Positions 24,116 through 36,848 of a DNA stretch of 64,000 nucleotides are shown piece by piece. Each line of letters starts with the position of its first letter. The stretch's first letter is position 1. The DNA lies in assembly GCA_017607445.1 (NCBI GenBank), contig JAEVHH010000002.1, positions 6,416,001 to 6,480,000 on the forward strand, in the 5' to 3' direction. Below the pieces are notes generated by a model that was given only the letters and a program-made list of their open reading frames with translations, did not search any database and was not told where the DNA came from. Source of the DNA: Histoplasma ohiense. Lineage: Eukaryota; Ascomycota; Eurotiomycetes; Onygenales; Ajellomycetaceae. The translations under genes and the position numbers were made by a program.

Positions 24116-27100
24116 CAGATTGATGAATAATCTCTCGTTGCTGAAATTTAAAGTTTTACACGTTCTGGAGTATGTACGTACAAATCAACGCCTTTTCAAC
24201 TAGCCAGCAAAGGGAATGTCGTCGTCATCACTGGGCCAGCGCTTGGCCACAGACCCGCTCATATTATGGGGACGATATATCATCTGTGCACAAAACGATT
24301 ATGTGTCCCGGGGACGCGCAATTTGAGACCACGCTCTTGTGCAGCAGCACAAATACATACATTCCTGTTTTTCAAGCACTTGCAAACCCGGCATTTCCTT
24401 CATACGTTCCAAAAGGACGCCAAGGGAGGACGAATATCCCAACAGATATCGGAAGACGTCTTATGAGATGTTTGGAAGGAGTTTAGTGGTCGTTGATTGA
24501 GTGGACGTCAGTGTTCACGAACGATGCCCTCCTTTGCCAAAATGGTGATGTCTACCTCCGTACAATTTGCAATGACTGAAACCGAAGCCCCAACCACGAA
24601 AAAGAAAAAAGAAAAGAAAAGAAAAGAAAATCAAAAGAAAGGGCAAAAATCATCAGTGGAGTCGAGGCGTTATGGACTGGGGTCCTCTAGTTGATTCGCC
24701 CCCGGAAGCGGGTGACAGGACGATGGCCGGGCTTATCACGTTCACCACCCGATGCAAATTCTCCGACTGCATTCCAGTTTCCAGTCGAAAGATACATACC
24801 CCACTTCAAAGGTAAAGTGTGCAGGCACTTGCACGGAAACAACAAGAAGGTTCTTGGGCTGGGGTGTACCGGGGGCTATGCAAATATGACTGTGCAGCTG
24901 TCTGCGCACCTGGGCTCTCTATTCTATTGTCGATGGAGGAGGGGTACTTGGTTGCCATCATTCGAGAGTTACATTCAGGTTCTCTGCGCGCTATCTGCCG
25001 CCCAACCAACGGGCGGTCCTATTTGTCTCCCATATGCCTCTGAGATCAAATGTGCCAGAAAATTGGACCTCTGGCCCGATATAATATATCACAAAAGTAA
25101 CAAGGCTTCCAAGTAGAGGGTGTTACCCTTTTCTTTCTCGGTTACTACTTGATTAACGCATCATTCCATCCAGCAACGTTCACATCAGCCGGAGTATTTT
25201 ATCTTTATGACAGTTTGAGTTTGGAAATAGGGCCCAGGAGAATGAATCCCACGTCAACAACGTTTTCTCTCCGGTGCTGGGCCAACAACTGCAATGGCTT
25301 TAAAATAAAACTTTACCTGGTAGAAACAAAACACCCCGGTCCCATCTCGGACCTGACAAACTGATTGTTAGAACAAAAGGAGAGCGAGCGGTATTAAGGG
25401 GAAAGGATAACTAGTGGTTGATACTGAGGGGTTGTCTAGTACCCGGAATTGGATTGTCGTTTTCCGTCGAACTGGAGCAAAAGTGTCTGGCTTGTTTGGC
25501 TGCATAACCACTGACTAATGAAGCTATGCATCTGATATCTGATAAGAAAGAAAGGCAGGGCGAGGGACCCAGTGAGTGACAAGTAGATTGGGGACCTACA
25601 CAGTTACATTCTGTCGCGGCATTATTCCAACATCACAAGAGGTGGCTATTGGTGAGTGTAGCCTGGTAGTTTTTTCAGGTGTCATGAGATACAAAGGCAA
25701 CAAAACGAAAAGTCCATAAGGACTCTCTCTAGTTGATGATTTGCCTGCATGTTGAGATAAGCATTTGGTGAAATATATCCGCTGGCAATTAGGCAGTCCG
25801 GGAGGAGTCGCAAACTGTCCACTTGGAGAGTAACCTAAAATTATCAGAATGCAACCTCCAACACACTTGCTGTTTCCGATCCTGGCGGCATTACCTGCAT
25901 CTTGGCCAGTTAGTGGAGGTATTTGGGGTTTGGTTGAACTTGGCCAAAGTCAAAGCGGCGGCATGGGGTGAGTTAGTCGCAAAGGCTAGTCGAGAGAATG
26001 TTTAGGGCATGGCCTGTGAGTGAACGCACCCGCCAGTTCCTTCGAAGTCCTTCGAAAAAGCGGGCGGATCCAATCCACGCCATGCGAAACTTGTCATAGC
26101 AAAACAAAACAAAAAAAAAAACAAAAGAAGCAAATGGAGAACTTGGATCAGCCACAAAAGTCAAAGCTTTTCTTTTGCTTGGTAAAGCAACCGCCACAAC
26201 CTGCCGTTGATGATCATACTGTGGCCGGTGAAGTCAACCTTATTGATAGCCTATATCTTCTCCTTCAAGTAGTTTATCAATGTCAGAGAAGCCATTTTGG
26301 AGGAAGGCTAATTAATCGTGGGCAAATCCAATCTGTAGCTTATAACTATGTACTGTAGGTCGGGCCTGTTGCACATGTACTCCGTACAGGCACCCTTCAT
26401 CATCAATATGATGGCCATGTTCGCCTTACGCCATGCGGGTTCAGCCATCTGCAGGCTCCCTCAGTCCGTCCTAGGACCGAAATCAGCCAAGCGCCGCGGT
26501 TAACCCTCGTGGATGAAGCTGTGGAACATCAGTATTGTTTGGTTTTTCTTAAGTTTGACCAGCAGGTCGCATTAAAGCTGGCGAAATATCTCTTCAGAAC
26601 CGTTTACTCGGGGATGGGGCAGGGCGCTTATCAATGTTCAATGGGCGTTTTGTAAGAAACTCCGAGGTCCTTACAAGTAGTAGTCGTAGCCGACCGCGTT
26701 CCCTCTGGGCCAGCTTAATGCATCTGTCAAGAGAGTTGGTGCTAAGTGGCCAATCACCCGGCATACGACGGACGGGGGCCTTGAAATTGTCAAGCCTATT
26801 CCTGGAGGGTTGCATGGTTCTGGTTGGTGGTGAGGGAGAAAGCAGACGCTACGGAATACTTTGACCCCATAGCACAGAGCCATACTACTACGTAGTTAAT
26901 TTAAGAGTCTTAAAACCGTCGAACCGATTGATGCACCCATCGTGTATAGCCACCGTCAGACTCACAGTCAGAATCAGACAGGCGAAGAAGATAGCTGCCT
27001 TGAAAGGGACTGTTTCCATGAGCATAGATATTCTTGAAAGCCCTATCAACGCCGAAATGGCAGGACAACTAGTCAACAAAGTTCATAGAATACATAAATA

Positions 27101-27837
27101 CCCTCGATAGGCGCTGGGCACTCCCCATCTGCTGCTGTTCCTGTTCGCGGTGGCTTTCCCACGCTTGTCAGGGCCAGTTGGGGCTAGCGACCCACTAACA
27201 AGCTGCGAAGTAAGTACCGATAAGTATCTCCCCACGGCCATCGGCTGGCCAGGTACCCCCAAACCCCTTCCCACTGCAGCTCTCTCCTCCCCAGTGTGGT
27301 CTCCCACCCTCCTCCGCCGCCCTCCCTCTCCTTCTTGAGTCGTCTGTCTTTATATCTGTCTCTTCTCTTATTCCTGTGCTGGTCATCCTTGTTGCGCCTG
27401 TTACTACCCGTCTCTTCTTGTCCTCCCTGGTTGTCAGCCTCATCCATTCCTTGTGTCTCCGTTCTGAACCGCCCCCGTATTCACCCTATGCGGAGTCAAA
27501 CCCTTTCCGTCTCCCGCCGCTGAAGTTCTGAATACGATCTGGCTACGGCTCTTTCTCCGGCGAATTGGGCCTTGTTTTCCTTCCGAAAGTGGCACTTTAT
27601 TTTCCATCCTCCATCCCGCTCGATTTTGTTCAATCCTCCGGGCCGTGGCATCTCAACAGCATCTCAACAACGATCTCCACTTCTCCGCATCCAGTTCAAT
27701 CGAGTCCCGGACCTTCTACAAACAGGCTGTGAATAGACTTCCAGAGACACTCTCGTGAGCCTGACGATCGAGGTCTGCCGCACTGCGGCGGCAAGTGGCG
27801 GGTTGGGTCGCAGTGCTGCTGTATATTCACTCTCAAT
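24116..27837. other. 3.7-kb region without a supported gene
   Basis: All open frames are short and none is recognised or joins across good splice sites. It holds a purine tract (about 24595–24640), TACTCCGTA at 26378–26386 and a long pyrimidine-rich block (about 27290–27480) that is probably the creB promoter/5' UTR. It may contain long upstream regulatory DNA or decayed repeats, but I cannot show either. Confidence 0.5.
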
Positions 27838-30587
27838 ATGGCGCCCTTCTTCGGAAAGCTAAGAGGCAATACGGTACGCTCTTCGTTAAAGATTTTGTTC
27901 CCTGTATACTGTATCTGACATGTGGGAATGTTTTGATGTTTCTAGGGAACCGGAACTCAAGCTTCCACCTCTTCCTCGGTCAAGAAGTATGTTCTCCCCG
28001 CACCGATGACGCCCCTGGAGAAAATGCTGCAAGATGCGGGCCCGTTGCGGAATGATGGCAGTGACAAATTTTTCGGGATGGAAAACGTGAGTGCTTTGGC
28101 ATTTCTCCTTGTCCATTTTGAAATTTTGGGAGATGCAGGATGCTAATATTTGCTTTCATCATGTAGGCTCAATACGGAAATACATGGTTAGTCCTATTCA
28201 GCTGATATGACAGTTTGTAGCATCCGTGTGCTGACGGTACTAGCTATTGCAATTCTATTCTTCAATGTCTTTACTATTCAGTCCCTTTTCGAGAATCCGT
28301 TATCAACTACCCAAGACGCTCCCCCATAGAAACACTCAACGAATCCCTCGCCAAAAATTTACACTACCCAGATCCAAACGCACCAATGGAGGATAAACAA
28401 GATGCTAAACAAAAGACAAACGGTAATCCTTCCGTCAAGGGTGGCGTAGCCCCCCCTGCGCAACAACCACCTAAACCGGAGGATAAGGACTCACCGGAAT
28501 ACAAGAAAAAAGTTGCGATGCATAGACTTCCAATCTTAGAAACAAGAGACAATGCCATGAGCTATGGGATGCAAGAATCGCTCTTTACGTCGCTGAAAGA
28601 TATTTTCGAGGCTATAGTTGCCACTCAAGAGAGGATGGGCGTCATCCGTCCTTACAGCTTCCTCGAAGTGTTACGACGAGAACATGAAATGTTCAGAACA
28701 GCGATGCACCAGGACGCGCATGAATTTCTTAATCTACTACTAAACGAAGTGGTTGCCAACGTGGAAGCAGAAGCCGAACGTTCACTACCTCCAGAAATAG
28801 ACCAGCAGTCGGAGAGTGGTGAGTTGTCCACGAACACCACAACCACTGGGTCTGTAGCAACGACACTCACGAATTCCAATACCTCTAAATCACCCAATAA
28901 CACACGATGGGTACATGAACTTTTTGAAGGGACTTTGACCTCGGAAACGCAATGCCTTACGTGTGAGAACGTATCACAGCGAGATGAAGTTTTTTTAGAT
29001 TTGTCGGTCGATCTTGATCAGCATTCGTCAGTAACGTCATGTTTACGAAAGTTTTCGGAGGAGGAGATGCTCTGTGAACGCAATAAATTTCATTGTGACA
29101 ATTGCGGGGGCCTGCAAGAAGCTGAAAAGCGGATGAAGATTAAACGATTGCCGCGCATCTTAGCTCTTCACTTGAAGCGCTTTAAATACACTGAGGATTT
29201 ACAAAGACTCCAGAAGCTATTCCATAGAGTGGTGTATCCCTATTACCTTCGATTATTTAATACTACCGATGACGCCGAAGACCCTGATCGTCTCTACGAG
29301 CTTTATGCCGTCGTTGTCCACATTGGTGGTGGTCCTTATCACGGCCACTACGTTGCTATTATAAAAACAGAGGACAGGGGTTGGCTCCTTTTCGACGACG
29401 AAATGGTGGAACCAGTTGACAAGAATTACGTCCGTAATTTCTTTGGAGACCGCCCTGGGTTGGCGTGCGCGTACGTGCTCTTCTATCAAGAAACAACTTT
29501 TGAAGCCATGCAAAGGGAACAGGAAAAAGAAGGTATGACTTCAATGAATCGAGCATCGGTGGACACCAAGGATTTAGTTTCCGTTTCGCAGCCCAAAATG
29601 AACGGGTCTACTACTGGTTTCGATGAAACCAATCGAGGAAACACAGTGATCCCCTCCGCAGATCTTTCACCAACTTCGCCCCTAAAAAGAATACCAACTG
29701 CACCGGAACCATCTACCCATCCTGAGAATGCGACGCCTAGTCTCCCACCTCTCCCGCACCTTCCTCAGACCCCTGTGATGTCCAGCTCGACCAACCTAAA
29801 TTCTAAAAAGAGCGACGTTATCTTCAAAAAAGAACGCGCAAAGGAAGAGAAGGAACGGAAAACTGCAGAGAAGGAGAAGGAGAAGGCACAGAAGCAAAAA
29901 CGAAAGGAACTGGAGGCTAAACTGAAGGAGGAAATTAAGCGCCAAGACGCCGAACTCAAGACGGCTTTGGAACTTAGTAAAGCTTCTAAGGCTGAGGAGG
30001 ACCGCCGTATTGCAACCCCCCGCAACGGTAAGGAGAACGGCCAACCCGGAGGAACGGCAGGAGGTCTTGGTCGGTTCAAACTGGGCAGTAGGAGTTTGAG
30101 CTATGGCATATTATATTCTAGAGATAAAGAGAAGGGTCCAAAATCATCGACAGAGCCGCCGCCAGTACCCGTACCCCCAATGTCCCTACCGCTCCCATCC
30201 GCCGCTGCAGACCCCAAGAGCCCTGTCGCAGAGAGCAATCTTAGCAACAATTGGCCTTTGAAGGATGAAGTATATTCCAGTCCGCCAGTCGACTCTACCG
30301 CCCGTAGCAAAAACGAAGACCCGAAACCACGACCAAATCCATCAAACTTTTTCAATAATATGAAGATACGACCACGAGAAGTCTCCAACAGCATCAACCA
30401 TTCCGGTCGGCATACCAATTCCGATCACAATCACAATCATGCTCGCAGTTCCGATATCAACCACGATCAAAATAGGAAGCAAACACACAATGGCAACGGT
30501 CACGAAAATAACGGAAACTCAGTGAAGCATGCAACACCCAAACGCAGCCGGTTCAGTCTACGAAGGAAATCGTTCAGCGTAACATAG
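27838..30587 (+). CDS. creB: CreB-type ubiquitin carboxyl-terminal hydrolase (USP12/46-like)
   Basis: Four exons: 27838–27873, 27946–28086, 28167–28186 (only 20 nt) and 28244–30587, giving 846 residues. Exon 1 encodes MAPFFGKLRGNT; exon 2 covers PMTPLEKMLQDAGPLRNDGSDKFFGMEN. The micro-exon plus the first base of exon 4 encode AQYGNTC with the catalytic Cys66. The USP domain continues with YCNSILQCLYYSVPFRE, the DAHEFLNLLLNE block, two CxxC zinc pairs (about 303–306 and 350–353) and the catalytic His434 in GPYHGHYVAI. A Lys/Glu-rich coiled coil (about 589–650) and a disordered His/Asn-rich tail follow. In Aspergillus CreB deubiquitinates targets in carbon catabolite repression, with the WD40 protein CreC. 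The start is preceded by a pyrimidine-rich leader. The AQ insertion before YGNTC appears unusual. Confidence 0.94.
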
Positions 30588-31889
30588 TTTCGGTACTTCA
30601 TATTACTTAGCTCTGGCTTGGTAGAAATCAACCATGGTCCTCCTTGTCACATGTGATATTTTTTTGAAATCGCCTTCGTTCTGTCGCCTCTCCCTCTCTC
30701 CCTCTCTCCTCTCCACACTCGCACACACAAAACTTATTACACTTTCTCATTTCCTTTGCATATATGTACATGTACAGCACAATCTGCATGTGCTATTTAC
30801 GTCATCTACCATTGGAAAATCGCAAATGAAAGAAGTCGATGGCATTTATTTTGACGTCCTACGTTGGAATTCGTTCCCTTCTGCCCTAATCTGTTTTTGC
30901 ATATAACTTTTCGCCCCTTTCTTATCTCTGTTTCTTTGATTTGTGGCCTCTGCCGTCCATATCCATATATACCATGTTCCCCTTTTCTCCCTTCAATGTA
31001 GAATTTAAATTTATTCTTCTTTCTCTTGTTTGTTACCTTACCTTGTATGTTCATTATTGCTGGCTGGCTTGGTTTGGTTTGGGATTCGGCTTTGGCTATG
31101 GCTTCGGTTAGGTAGGCTATTTACGTTCACTGAATGTTTGGATTTTTTTTTTCTTTTTTTTTGATGTGAGCGGCTCTGTTCATGTCTTAATTCTGTTTCC
31201 ATTTCAGATTATCTTCCTTCTTCTTTGGTTTTAGAGTCGTCTTGATGCTGCTTGATGGAACGGAAAGTAGAACGCAGAGGAGGGAGTGGTGGAACAAGAT
31301 CTTCATTCCATATGGCCATTCAACTCCTTTCCATAGCTAATAATTAACCACCAGCGCTGTCGGGTTGGGAGTTCTTCGCGAACCGAGTCCTGTTGCGGGT
31401 TGTTGTGCGCCTGTTACAATTCGTTCTCTCCACATGCATGTCTCAAAGCAATCCTATTCTAATAATACATTCTTCTCTCTGTCGCTATTTACTACATATC
31501 CCTTCTTTATTATTCAGAAATCTAATGGCCCGACTGGCCTTCTTCGCACGTATCTTTCCAATGCCCGATTAGAGATGCATGAGACTTGCCTGAGGCTAAT
31601 CGCATGCCATGCAGACAACTTTTCGTAGTCGATATGCTCCCGACGGGAGTGCGAAGGTCCGTATAAGTGCGAGGGATTGAAATATTGAAATATTTTGTTT
31701 TGTATTCTCTCAGCTGCTGGTGTGATGAAGCTTGGAATATATGTAAATTGGTGGAGATAGCAAGAGTAGATACTATGAAAAACCAGAGGAAATAGAGAGA
31801 TGGATATCAAAAGAAATAAGAAAGAAAGCGGGTAAATATGATGTTATAACGTTGCCCTTTTTCCGTCCCCTCTCCCACCTCTGCCTTTT
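30588..31889. other. Convergent 3' region between creB and YOS1
   Basis: About 1.3 kb, T- and pyrimidine-rich, with (CCCTCT) runs near 30685–30715 and T-runs near 31144–31162. No credible coding frame is seen; it probably holds long 3' UTRs. Confidence 0.55.
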
Positions 31890-32524
31890 CTACCCCAAAA
31901 CGATTTCGTAAATTATGATTATTAGGTTGATTATGATGAGGGGAACTGACAAATAAGATGGTGTCAGCGTATTAACAATCCCACTGTTGACGCATTTTCT
32001 TGAGAGTGAAAATGAGAAGAAGAAAAAAGAGAAGCCAGAGTAAAACAAATCATTCTTGAAAACGTACTTCTCATAACCGTCCGCACGCTTGCTATTAGAT
32101 TGACGGATTTCGCCTTGATGCTTGTGTTGTCAGGGACGGCGGCGCCGAAGCCGGGATCGTATTGTGTGCGGCCCCAACCAACTACATGATTAAGTGTGTT
32201 AGTCTGGATTTTGTATTTCTACGCATGTTTGTCGACACGTGTGTGCACCAAGTGCGATTTTTTTTGGGAGGAGCTTAGAGATGGGATGCGTACTGCGGGC
32301 CAAAAAGCGGTCTTCGGAGAGGATAGCGATGGCGTTTATGATGAGGACGATGACTGCAAAACAAGAATCTTGTGTTAGTCCATTGTTACCCTCCTTCAAT
32401 AAAAATATGTACTGCTGCGTGCTATCCCATGCTAAGGAGATGAGTCTGTAGGTAGCTATGTATGTGAATGTAGTCAGGCACGGAACATACTATAAATCAG
32501 CTTCCCCAGGCCGAAGAGAAACAT
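31890..32524 (-). CDS. yos1: Yos1-like ER–Golgi transport protein (IER3IP1 family)
   Basis: Four small exons read from splice sites: 32491–32524, 32294–32353, 32068–32181 and 31890–31945, giving 87 residues. The protein starts MFLFGLGKLIY, continues with a hydrophobic span (IIVLIINAIAILSEDRFLAR), then IGWGRTQYDPGFGAAVPDN, KAKSVNLIASVRTVMR and a second span (IPLIIINLIIIYEIVLG) at the C-terminus. The order, length (85 in yeast) and motifs match Yos1/IER3IP1, a small integral membrane partner of Yip1–Yif1 needed for COPII-dependent ER-to-Golgi transport. Exon 1 is only 34 nt, so simple ORF calling misses most of the gene. It is divergent from ALG12, with 241 bp between the start codons. Confidence 0.93.
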
Positions 32525-32765
32525 GGTGTCCTTTTAGTGGGCAAGTGGAGGTTATCTTTGCATGGATGCAGAGAGCTTTTTGGTGTATGGCGACCGCCCT
32601 CACATCGAATATGAAGGTGTAGCGGTGCGGGAGGGCGCTGTTGGGTGAGGAATGCGAAACGTTAAAGTTGGTGACGACACTCGTTAAATAAGAAAAAAAT
32701 AAGCCTCCGCGATTGATCAGTGAGAAGAAGACCTTTCTCCAAACAACCACCGCAGGAAAGAGACA
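32525..32765. promoter_or_regulatory. Short bidirectional promoter of YOS1 and ALG12
   Basis: Only 241 bp separate the two divergent ATGs, so both 5' UTRs and promoters must share it. No clear TATA box is seen. Co-regulation of an ER–Golgi transport gene and an ER glycosylation gene is an inference from the arrangement. Confidence 0.6.
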
Positions 32766-34813
32766 ATGCCGAGACTGACAGGTAAGTGGTATATATGCTA
32801 TACAAGCATAATTAAATATCCCTCGAGCATCCAGTTTCCAAACGTTCAATGAATAATTACTGACTGCTGGCTGCAGACTGGTTCCTGCTCTCGCTCATTC
32901 CTGGCCTCATCCTCCTCCACCTCTACGTTTCGCCCTACACAAAAGTCGAGGAATCTTTCAACATCCAAGCCATACACGACATCTCCACTTATGGGATACC
33001 GACCAAGAATGCGAAGAACAGATTCCGCACCCAATATGATCATTTCTCTTTCCCTGGTGCGGTCCCGCGCACCTTCGTTGGGGCATTGATAGTCGCGGGA
33101 ATAGCCAAACCTTTTATGTGGATTAATTCGCAGATTCATTGGCAATTGCTAGGTTAGAAGCTACATAAAACCGCTATATAGAAGATCCCCCATGGACTAT
33201 TCAGCTACGAGGGTCTCTTTGGGTACCTAAGCTAACTTACTTCGTTTCCAGTGCGAGGGATCGTGGGTTGCTTCAATGTCTTTGCACTCATTTCATATGC
33301 CAGAGGCGTTCGACGTGCATTCGGTAAGGATGTTGCGGTTTGGTATATTTTATTCCAAGCCAGCCAGTTCCATGTCATATATTATGCCTCTAGGACCCTT
33401 CCAAATATGTTCGCTTTCGGTATCAGTACGTCTCAGCCACTTTCCCTCCCACATAATATCTGTGTTCTGAATAACAGCCATGATACTGAACAAATTTAAT
33501 TCAAAGCCACTTTTGCATTCCGATATCTCCTCCCCGAACCCTCTTCAGCGGTACAAAATATCCAATCCCGCAAAAGATACCGTCTTAGCCTCTACCTTCT
33601 CACCATCGCAGGTATAGTTTTCCGCTCAGAAATCGCCCTCCTCCTAGCAACCACAACCGCAGACCTCTGGACCAAAAAGCGCATAAACCTGCGTAGTGAC
33701 ATTCTTCCCGCCGCCATATCTGGCATAATCATTGGCCTCTCTTCCACAATCATCACCGACTCGATATTTTGGCAAAAGTTCCCACTGTGGCCCGAACTCG
33801 CCGCCTTCAAATACAACGTCATCTCCGGCCACGCCTCCGCCTGGGGAATCTCTGCCTGGCACTTCTACCTCACAAATGCCCTCCCACGCCTCCTCCTGAA
33901 CCCCGTAACCTACACTCTCTGCATCCCCCTCTCAATCCTCCAGCCTTCTACCCGCCCCACAGCAACCTCCCTTCTCCTTTCACCCCTAGTCTACATATTC
34001 CTCTATAGCTTCCAACCACACAAAGAGTGGCGCTTCATCCTCTACACGATTCCCCCGCTAACCACCACCGCTGCCCTCGGTGCTTCTTACATCTGGACGC
34101 ACCGTTCCAAAAAACCACCATTGTACCACCTCCTCGCCGCCGTCCTCTGCCTATCCACCCTAACTACCTTCGCAATCTCCACCTTGCTCCTCCTCCCCAT
34201 CTCCGCCACAAACTACCCGGGCGCCCACGCCCTGAACGCCCTACATAATAACCACCCTTATAGTCACAATGACTCTCGCATCACGCGACAACAAACCATC
34301 ACGGTGCACATTGACAATCTCTCCTGCCAGACGGGCGTGACACGCTTCCTACAAAAACCCCCACCCAAATCACCGCTCATCGTTCTCCCTGGAACCCCCG
34401 ATGGGAGGTATCCGGAACTCCGTAGCGGGGAGCAGAAGTGGGTGTATGACAAGACAGATGCGGGCGATGTAGCGCGTATGAAGAGAGCGGATGCGGAGCG
34501 GTTCTGGGGACAGTTTGATTATTTACTTGCGGAGGTTGTTGGCGATGGCGCTAATAATATTCCTGGTCGATGGGAGGTTGTTGATGAGATTGCGGGTTTC
34601 GGAGGAGTAAAGGTTCTGAGGCCTGGCGATGAGTTTGGTGGTGATGGGGTGGGAGGAGGGGTTGAAGAGGAGGTCTTAGGGAGGCTTTTTGGGGATAAAA
34701 CTGTAGACGGTTGGAGTTGGATTAAGAGGGTGGGGAGAAAGTACGTTACCCGGGGCTGGTGGGTGGAGGTACGAATGGTGCCCAAGATTAGGGTTCTGAA
34801 GAACGTTGGGTGA
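32766..34813 (+). CDS. alg12: Dol-P-Man:Man7GlcNAc2-PP-Dol alpha-1,6-mannosyltransferase ALG12
   Basis: Four exons: 32766–32781 (16 nt, MPRLT plus one base), 32877–33152, 33252–33425 and 33507–34813, giving 590 residues. This is an ER polytopic glycosyltransferase of the GT22 family. The N-terminus is DWFLLSLIPGLILLHLYVSPYTKVEESFNIQAIHD, holding the luminal KVEESFN catalytic loop with its acidic residue. Then follow FPGAVPRTFVG, ASRTLPNMFAFG, FRSEIALLL and HKEWRFILY, a conserved GT22 motif. Many hydrophobic spans are present, and the luminal C-terminus is hydrophilic. It adds the eighth mannose to the lipid-linked oligosaccharide. The Gly/Val/Glu-rich stretch near the C-terminus (FGGDGVGGGVEEEVLG) looks like a lineage-specific insertion. 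ALG12 fits better than ALG9 or PIG-B because of the FNIQAIHD context, but that assignment is from memory. Confidence 0.9.
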
Positions 34814-35233
34814 ATTTCATTTTTTTGTTCCCGTTACTATTTCTTATACCTTTTGGCTGTTATTATTTTAGATCAGGAGTATCTTTGTTCCTCCGTTTTT
34901 ATTTATATACTTGAAATTATTGACTTGAGGTTAGGTTTTTCTTTTGTTCTGGGATGATGCAAAGGGAGTTGGATGGGAGGAGAGCAAAACCCTCCAGCAC
35001 GAGCGTTAAGGGAATGCTCTGGATATATTGAGCAGAAAATACGGGACGGTATCTTAAAAATGAAAGAAAGAAAAAAAGAAAGAAAGAAAGAAAGAAACCA
35101 CCCGACTTCGAGTTCCACGAGAGAAGACCAGACGTGATGCGTAACATGATCATGGTCAATGAGAAGCCAAGAAAGAAGAAAGAAAGAAAAATCAAAATCA
35201 AAGAAACCAAGGAAAAATCCATTCTCTAAAATA
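34814..35233. other. Convergent 3' region with GAAA repeats
   Basis: Spacer between the ALG12 and dynamitin 3' ends. It contains a (GAAA)n tract (about 35062–35097) and a second purine-rich stretch (about 35165–35215). Confidence 0.65.
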
Positions 35234-36848
35234 CTAACCCCCCAACGCCTCCAGCCTCCCCTCCAGTCCTTTCACCCACGGCCCCACAATATCCATATTC
35301 CCCTTCATCGCAACCTCGCAGTCCCTTACCTTCCCTTCAACAGCCTTCAACCCATCCCTCCACTGCTCAATCTCGCTCTTCATCTCCGCCTGCCGCTCCT
35401 CCAAGGCATCGAGGTCCTCCGCCGCCCGCGCCGCGCCCGCATGGATTGCGCGCAGCGAGCGCAGACGCTCCAGCACGCTAGGGAGAAGGGGGTGGAGCGA
35501 ATTTATGGTTGGTAGGGTTGTGTAGAGGGCATGGATCTTTGCAGTTTGCTCGCTGGCCGCGGAGTCGGTCTCGGTGACGGAGAGCGAGGAGGGGGAAGGG
35601 GCGTGGTCGGCTGTTGGCTTGTTTGTTGTGGCAGCGGTGGCGCCGGTTCCGGCTGGGTCGTCGGAGGCTGCAGCGGCGATGCGCGCGGCGATAACGGCAC
35701 GGGCTGCTTCAGTCGCGCGGCGGCGCGCGGAGGAGAGGGCGTCGGCATCAGCAGTTAGTTTGCGGATGCGAGTTGTTAGAGCTTCGATGTGAGAGGTAGT
35801 TACGGTGGATTGGGATTGGGACTGGGACTGGCCCACCGGGATTGAGGCAGAGGGGCCGGTTAGAGTGCTAGAGAGGGTGGAGAGTTGGAGTGTGAGATGG
35901 TTGAGAGTGGGTAGGATGGGTTGCGGTCCCGCGTTGTCGTCCGAAGCGTGAGGAATTGGAGTGTTAGGGATGCCTAAGGCTGCTTCAAGCAGGGTAAGGC
36001 GAGCATCGAAGGCGGCAGCATTAGAGAGGAGGCCAGCAGGAACGTTGGATTGGGGTCCATGTAACATTTCATTTCGTTGTTTCGCGGCGTGTACGGTGGG
36101 AGGGATGCTTCCTCCTAGTTTTTGTGAGAGTATCTCCTCCGCAGTAAAATGCACCGAACCGCTTCTTGAGTAGGTATGGAGGCTGTCCAGCGCGCGACTT
36201 AGCTCCAACACGCCACTGTCCAGGGCGTCTTGGTCACCGTCAACTGAATCTCCGGCACCAGCGGTTTGCGTATCACGGTGGGAGGCCTTTCGAGTAGTCA
36301 ATTCTTCTTTTAACTCATCCGCCTCTCTGCGGAGCCTGGCCAATTTTCGTTCCAGAGACTCATCCTCTTCGTCGCTGACATCTCCTAGTACTTCGGTTCC
36401 ATCTTCCCGCCTCTGTCTCCGGTGGCTCATGGCCTTGTATGACTTCCTTTTGGAGGCAATGCTATCTGAAAAGTCCACACCGCGAGCATCCAAATGGGAT
36501 GAGAGGAAGTGTGATCGGGCCAGGTCTGGCTGAAGCCGTTGGCGGTCGATTTCCGGATTAGATGATTCATCTTGGAAAGGGGACGGGGAGCGAACTGTGG
36601 CAGTCTGGAAACTGGTTAGATCGGACTTTTAAAGCTGAGAGAATAGGGGGAAGTGGGTTTGCTTACAGCCAGAGTAGAACCGTCAGTGAGTTCAGGAGTC
36701 TCATAGATATCTGGAGCCAGATCCTGGTTGGAGGCGAGAAGAAATGAATCATGGTTAGCAAAGGCAGGCCAAGCTTATATGGGAGGATGCGGAGAGCTGG
36801 ATATCGCACCAGATCAGGAAGGCCGGCATATTTCTTATTGAAGGCCAT
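35234..36848 (-). CDS. Dynactin p50 subunit (dynamitin, Jnm1-like)
   Basis: Exons 36810–36848, 36667–36723 and 35234–36604 give 488 residues. The extreme N-terminus MAFNKKYAGLPDL/DLAPDIYETPELTD is the highly conserved dynamitin start and is split by an intron with an unusual GTGCGA donor. Residues 33 to about 110 are polar; several coiled-coil segments follow (ERKLARLRREADELKEEL at about 112–130, and others at about 290–320 and 410–470). Ala/Thr/Ser-rich linkers and a QSQSQSQS run separate them. Dynamitin ties the p150-Glued shoulder to the Arp1 filament in dynactin, the activator of cytoplasmic dynein. Fungal members carry system-specific names that I do not assign here. No damage is seen. 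Confidence 0.9.

Noticed and set aside
24497..24694. Lys-rich ORF near 24.6 kb
   Set aside because: The Lys run is simply the translation of a GAAAA purine tract.
26020..26358. Possible dehydrogenase-like fragment on the minus strand near 26.2 kb
   Set aside because: A short stretch resembling a nucleotide-binding turn can be read, but it is too brief, interrupted, and not supported by flanking motifs.
35531..35792. Gly/Ala-rich plus-strand ORFs antisense to dynamitin
   Set aside because: They are shadows of the Ala/Thr-rich coding strand of the dynamitin gene.
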